The position numbers were made by a program, and so were the translations under genes. A stretch of DNA of 64,000 nucleotides, from contig NZ_BDCG01000021.1 of NCBI RefSeq assembly GCF_001613385.1, forward strand, positions 124,001 to 188,000. Direction: 5' to 3'. This document shows, one piece after another, positions 60,389 to 64,000 of the stretch (position 1 is its first letter; each line of letters starts with the position of its first letter). The notes under the pieces are model-generated. The model had not been told where the DNA came from. It saw only the letters and a program-made list of their open reading frames with translations, and did no database searches. This DNA comes from Nocardia flavorosea NBRC 108225 (GTDB lineage: Bacteria > Actinomycetota > Actinomycetes > Mycobacteriales > Mycobacteriaceae).

Positions 60389-60516
60389 CCTCGGCCTCTC
60401 CTTTGTCGGTCCGGTGCAGTCCCGTGTCCGGGCGGTTCCCTAAAAGTCTGCTGTATCGGTAGAAAATTCGCCGTAAGACGCCCGCTGTTGTCGAGAAATG
60501 CGACTCTTGACGATCA

Positions 60517-60531
60517 AACCATCATATGTTT
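60517..60531. promoter_or_regulatory. GntR operator 3
   Basis: AACCATCATATGTTT matches operator 1 at 12 of 15 positions and lies between the divergent regulator and importer genes. Confidence 0.5.
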
Positions 60532-60656
60532 ACAGTCACCCACTGTAACCCAAGTCTCACCAACCAGATCCTGCGAGCCGTCACAACAGGTGCCGCTCTC
60601 AACCACCCGCGGCGGCGGCATCGTCACCACCGACCCGCACGATATGTCGAGGGATC

Positions 60657-61712
60657 ATGTTCACATTATTTCCGTCCCCACATCGCCGGGCCCGTCGTGG
60701 CAGGTCGGTCGCAATGGCGGCCGCATCGATCGTCGCGCTCGCCGGATGCGCCGGTGATCCGGGCCCCGACGCCGATCCCGCCGCACCCGTCACCATCGAT
60801 GTGACGGTGTCGGCCGCGGCCGAGATCTACAGCATCCCGTGGCTGGTCGCCCAGAAACAGGGACTGTTCGAGAAGTACGGCGTCATCGTCGAGAACATCG
60901 TGCCGGGCAAAGGGGGCAGCGCCACCATGCGCACCCTGCTGGACGGCAATATCCCGATCGGTGAGGTGAGCTACCCGTCGATCGTGCAGGCCGACCCGAC
61001 CGGCGCCGAACTGCGCGTGGTGGGGGGCGGTACGCAAGGCCCGTACCCGATGAACTTCTACGCACTTGCCTCGAATACCCGGATCCGATCGATCCAGGAC
61101 GTGCGCCGGTGGGCGTACACGCGGCCGAACTCGGCAACCGATGCGCTTTCGCAGCTGATACCGAAGCTGGCCGGTATCCCCGAGGACCGGATCGAACGTG
61201 TCTCCTCGGGTGGGATCGGCGAGGGCCTCGCGCTGCTCGAAGCGGGGTCCGTGGATATCGCGATGCTGCCCTCGATCGTGGCCGAACAACGTCCGGACGA
61301 TTTCACGCTCATCGCGAGCAGCCCTGAATATCTGGAGCGCTTCCTGCAATCCACCATCACAACGACGAAGGACTACGCCGCCTCCCACCCCGGCGTGGTG
61401 CGCGCCATCAACGCCGGCTACACCGACGCGGTCGCCTCGATCGACGCGAATCCACTGGCCGCAGCCCAGTTGTACGCCGACTATTCGGGATTCGATGTCG
61501 ATGCCGCGCTGAAGGTGGTCGAACGGGCCGCATCCGCCCGAACCTGGGGCGGCGGCTTCGACCCTGCCTCGGTGGCATCGGCGCAGGCCGGAGTCGAACT
61601 TTCGGGTAGCGACCGCGACCCCGACCTCTGCACCCTGTTCGATCCACAGTTCCTGCCGGCCGACGTGGATCACTCACTCCCCGACGGATGCTCCGAGACG
61701 TCCTCGTCGTGA
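60657..61712 (+). CDS. NMT1/SsuA-type ABC transporter substrate-binding lipoprotein
   Basis: 351 residues. A basic N-terminus and SVAMAAASIVALAGC give a lipobox with Cys31. The mature protein has AEIYSIPWLVAQKQGLFEKY and GVIVENIVPGKGGSATMRTL, the THI5/NMT1 fold, and SGGIGEGLALLEAGSVDIAML. It captures the substrate outside the membrane. First gene of a four-gene importer operon. Its upstream region carries GntR operator 3, so the cargo is probably the dicarboxylate degraded by the MaoC/CitE operon. Confidence 0.88.
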   Translation: MFTLFPSPHRRARRGRSVAMAAASIVALAGCAGDPGPDADPAAPVTIDVTVSAAAEIYSIPWLVAQKQGLFEKYGVIVENIVPGKGGSATMRTLLDGNIPIGEVSYPSIVQADPTGAELRVVGGGTQGPYPMNFYALASNTRIRSIQDVRRWAYTRPNSATDALSQLIPKLAGIPEDRIERVSSGGIGEGLALLEAGSVDIAMLPSIVAEQRPDDFTLIASSPEYLERFLQSTITTTKDYAASHPGVVRAINAGYTDAVASIDANPLAAAQLYADYSGFDVDAALKVVERAASARTWGGGFDPASVASAQAGVELSGSDRDPDLCTLFDPQFLPADVDHSLPDGCSETSSS

Positions 61713-61743
61713 TGTACAACTTCCGACCGCGAAGGGTCTGTTC

Positions 61744-62535
61744 ATGAATACTCCTACGACATCCGACCCGATCGTCGACGCACGCGGTGTGGTCCGGCGC
61801 TTCGGCGCGGTCACCGCACTCGACGGGGTCGATCTGCAGATAGGACGCGGAGAGTTCGTTTCCATCGTGGGCCCCAGCGGCTGCGGTAAATCCACGATGC
61901 TGGAGATCGTCGCGGGGCTGCAGGACCACGACGCGGGGACCGTGGCAGTCGACGGGAAGCCGCTGAGCGGTCCCCGGGAACGCACCGCGGTGATCTTCCA
62001 GGAATCGGCGACCCTGCCGTGGCGTACGGTCCGCGACAATGTGGCGTTCGCGCTCGAGGTCCAGGGTGTAGCCAAGCGTGAGCGCCGGTCCCGCGCCGAC
62101 GAACTGCTCGCCACCGTCGGACTCACCGCTTTCGGGGATCATTTCCCGGGGCAGTTGTCCGGGGGAATGCGGCAGCGGGTGGCCATTGCCCGGTGTCTGT
62201 CGATGCAACCGGATCTGATCCTGGCCGACGAGCCCTTCGGCGCGCTGGACGAGCAGACCCGCCTGGTGATGTCGTATGAGTTGCTCGAAATCGTCGAGAA
62301 GCTCACCTGCGGAGTCCTGTTCATCACGCACAGCATTCAGGAGTCCATCCTGCTGTCGGACCGGGTTCTGGTCATGAGCGCGCGGCCGGGGCGGTTCATC
62401 GACGAAATAGCGATCGACCTCGCGCGACCACGTTCGGAGGATGTGCTGACCTCGTCGGCCGCGACCTCGTTGCACGAACGTATCTGGTCGTCGCTGCGGG
62501 ATGAGGCGAAGAAGACGATGAGTGTGGCCCGATGA
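61744..62535 (+). CDS. ABC transporter ATP-binding protein (SsuB/TauB type)
   Basis: 263 residues. Walker A GPSGCGKST (43-51), Q-loop in FQESATLPWRTVRDN, signature LSGGMRQRVAIARCLSMQ and Walker B LILADEPFGALDEQTR, followed by the switch His in FITHSIQES. Energises the importer. Its stop overlaps the start of the first permease gene by four bases (ATGA). Confidence 0.93.
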   Translation: MNTPTTSDPIVDARGVVRRFGAVTALDGVDLQIGRGEFVSIVGPSGCGKSTMLEIVAGLQDHDAGTVAVDGKPLSGPRERTAVIFQESATLPWRTVRDNVAFALEVQGVAKRERRSRADELLATVGLTAFGDHFPGQLSGGMRQRVAIARCLSMQPDLILADEPFGALDEQTRLVMSYELLEIVEKLTCGVLFITHSIQESILLSDRVLVMSARPGRFIDEIAIDLARPRSEDVLTSSAATSLHERIWSSLRDEAKKTMSVAR

Positions 62536-63341
62536 GCAACCGATCCGTAGTCCCCGGCTATCTCCGCCCGCCGCCGGCTCGGGTGTTGCGGTTGCCGAGC
62601 CCGGGATGGACCGCTGTGGTCATCATCGTGCTCCTGGCGCTCGTCGAACTCTACGCACGCTCGTCGCTGGCCTCTCCGCTGGATATCGTGCCCGTTTCGG
62701 ACATGGTCGCGGAGACGATCCGATTGCTCGGTGACCGGGAGTTCCTGGTCGATTCGCTGGGGCGCACGCTCGGAATCATTGCCATCGGCTTCGCCGTCAG
62801 TTCCGTTCTCGGTATCGCGGCCGCTTACCTTTTGTGGCGGTTCGACTTGTGTAAGCGAGCTTTCCGTCCGTACTTGAATGTGTACTACGCAGTCCCGACT
62901 TTCGCGCTCTACCCCATCATGGTGGTGCTGTTCGGCAGCGGAATCACCCCGATCGCCGTGCTTTCGACGGTCTTCGCCTTCGGTATCGTCACCGTGAACG
63001 CGCAGACCGGATTCGAATCCACGACACCGATCATCGGAAAACTGGGCCGGGTGCTGCGGATGACTCGGTGGCAGTACTTCCGATCGATTCTGCTGCCCTA
63101 CGCGCTGCCCAATATCATCACCGGTCTGAAACTGGGCCTTTCGTACGCCATCATCTCGGTGCTGGCCAGTGAATTCATTCTCTCCACAGAGGGGCTGGGG
63201 CATTACATATCGATCGCCTACGACAGCTTCGATATCGCGGAAATGTACGCGGGCATACTCGTGGTCACCGCACTCGCGCTCCTGGCGACCCTCCTCATCT
63301 CCGCAGTGCTCAACCGATTCGATTGGAGGCGCCGGCGATGA
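62532..63341 (+). CDS. ABC transporter permease (SsuC/TauC type), first subunit
   Basis: 269 residues with about six membrane helices. The binding-protein-dependent transport motif appears as LGRTLGIIAIGFAVSSVLG earlier and RMTRWQYFRSILLPYALPNI (EAA-like loop) later, ending LSYAIISVLASEFIL. A second permease gene overlaps its stop by four bases, so the channel is a heterodimer, whereas many systems of this type use a homodimer. Confidence 0.9.
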   Translation: MSNRSVVPGYLRPPPARVLRLPSPGWTAVVIIVLLALVELYARSSLASPLDIVPVSDMVAETIRLLGDREFLVDSLGRTLGIIAIGFAVSSVLGIAAAYLLWRFDLCKRAFRPYLNVYYAVPTFALYPIMVVLFGSGITPIAVLSTVFAFGIVTVNAQTGFESTTPIIGKLGRVLRMTRWQYFRSILLPYALPNIITGLKLGLSYAIISVLASEFILSTEGLGHYISIAYDSFDIAEMYAGILVVTALALLATLLISAVLNRFDWRRRR

Positions 63342-64000
63342 CATCCGTAGTGCGGCAACTGCCGACCCGCCCGATATTCCTGGGCACAGCGGTGTCCCGG
63401 ATCAGCACGGCACGACGGATCGGGCCTCCGGTTCTCGTCGCCGTCCTCGGCGTCCTGGCCTGGTGGGCCACCGCGATCGTGCTGGACAGTCGGATCTTTC
63501 CCACGCCCGCCGATTCCATGCGGTCGCTGTTCGCCGATCTGGCCACCGAATCGTTTCGCGCCAATGTGTTCGACTCCCTGCGCCTGTTGATCGCCGCATT
63601 CGTCGTCAGCGTGGTGGCGGGTTCGATTCTGGGTCTCGCTCTCGGAATGAGCGCCTTCTGGTCCCGCGCCGTACTGCCGATCATCTACTCGATCAACAGC
63701 ATCCCGAAGATCGTGCTGTACCCGTTGTTCCTGTCCTTTCTCGGGATAGGCCAGTCGAGCCGGTTCGGATTCGCTTTCTACGCGGCATTCGTCCCTATGC
63801 TGATCATGGCCGTAGAGAGCGCCACCGCGGTGAATCCACTGCATCTGAAAATGGCGGCGTCGCTACGGATGAGCCGTCCGCGGCTCATCCGTCAGATCAT
63901 CGTGCCTTCGACGCTGCCCGCGCTCGCGACCGGTATGCGGGCGACCTTCGGCCTCGCCTTCCTGGGGCTGCTCCTTGCGGAGATGTTCTCCTCGTCGAGC
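63338..64000 (+). CDS. ABC transporter permease, second subunit, cut by window edge
   Basis: 221 codons from the ATG at 63338 to the right edge without a stop. Several membrane helices (PPVLVAVLGVLAWWATAIVL, LLIAAFVVSVVAGSILGLAL, FGLAFLGLLLAEMF) and the EAA-like loop SLRMSRPRLIRQIIVPSTLP. It resembles the first permease in layout but is clearly diverged from it. The C-terminus lies outside the window. Confidence 0.88.
   Translation, partial: MTSVVRQLPTRPIFLGTAVSRISTARRIGPPVLVAVLGVLAWWATAIVLDSRIFPTPADSMRSLFADLATESFRANVFDSLRLLIAAFVVSVVAGSILGLALGMSAFWSRAVLPIIYSINSIPKIVLYPLFLSFLGIGQSSRFGFAFYAAFVPMLIMAVESATAVNPLHLKMAASLRMSRPRLIRQIIVPSTLPALATGMRATFGLAFLGLLLAEMFSSSS

Overview
The window is very GC-rich actinobacterial chromosome. 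Mycolate-type biology (a PatA-like mannoside acyltransferase paralogue, F420-dependent oxidoreductases, a FAR-like class A beta-lactamase, many acyl-CoA dehydrogenases) points to Nocardia or a close relative. This is an inference from gene content; no rRNA or tRNA gene was seen to fix it.

Layout. 1-7000 is an accessory, mobile-element-rich stretch. It holds an IS701-type transposase running off the left edge, a decayed regulator, a SLOG-domain gene, a low-GC pair encoding a membrane-anchored SepF-like protein and a SLATT/DUF4231-type membrane protein, an IS3-family remnant, a nearly complete IS3 element with recognisable inverted repeats, and an AAA+ ATPase gene that looks leaderless. A HipBA-like pair follows (6994-8587), bracketed by a relic and a full copy of an acyl-CoA ligase 3' end.

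From 8600 on the window is mainly a string of catabolic operons, most with their own regulator: (i) acyl-CoA ligase, MHS transporter, aconitase-like small and large subunits and a PEP-mutase/isocitrate-lyase-family lyase, divergent from an IclR gene (8606-15254), which fits a 2,3-dimethylmalate-like branched dicarboxylate; (ii) a glutaryl-CoA-dehydrogenase-like enzyme plus CaiB/BaiF CoA-transferase, divergent from a LacI regulator with two operators (20284-23702), which fits glutarate; (iii) HMG-CoA reductase, HMG-CoA lyase and a TctAB-like transporter under a PucR/GAF regulator (43232-49436), which fits mevalonate or 3-hydroxy-3-methylglutarate; (iv) MaoC hydratase, CoA-transferase, MmgE/PrpD, acyl-CoA dehydrogenase and CitE-like lyase with a GntR regulator and an NMT1/SsuABC-type importer sharing one operator motif (54339-64000), which fits a methylated C5 dicarboxylate.

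Between these lie an unusual five-gene operon built around an asparagine-synthetase homologue without its glutaminase cysteine (25944-30770), a lipoprotein class A beta-lactamase, a divergent extra NAD-dependent DNA ligase, a two-component system with a DUF4173 membrane protein, a divergent ArsR/AHSA1 pair whose start codons lie inside one palindrome, and a TetR-controlled drug-efflux pump. Several genes are broken: the regulator at 579, IS3 orfB, an enoyl-CoA hydratase and an amidase. The strongest candidates for undescribed biology are the SLOG/SepF-like/SLATT cassette and the AsnB-like operon with its two paralogues sharing a C-terminal TGFLTWPA tail.
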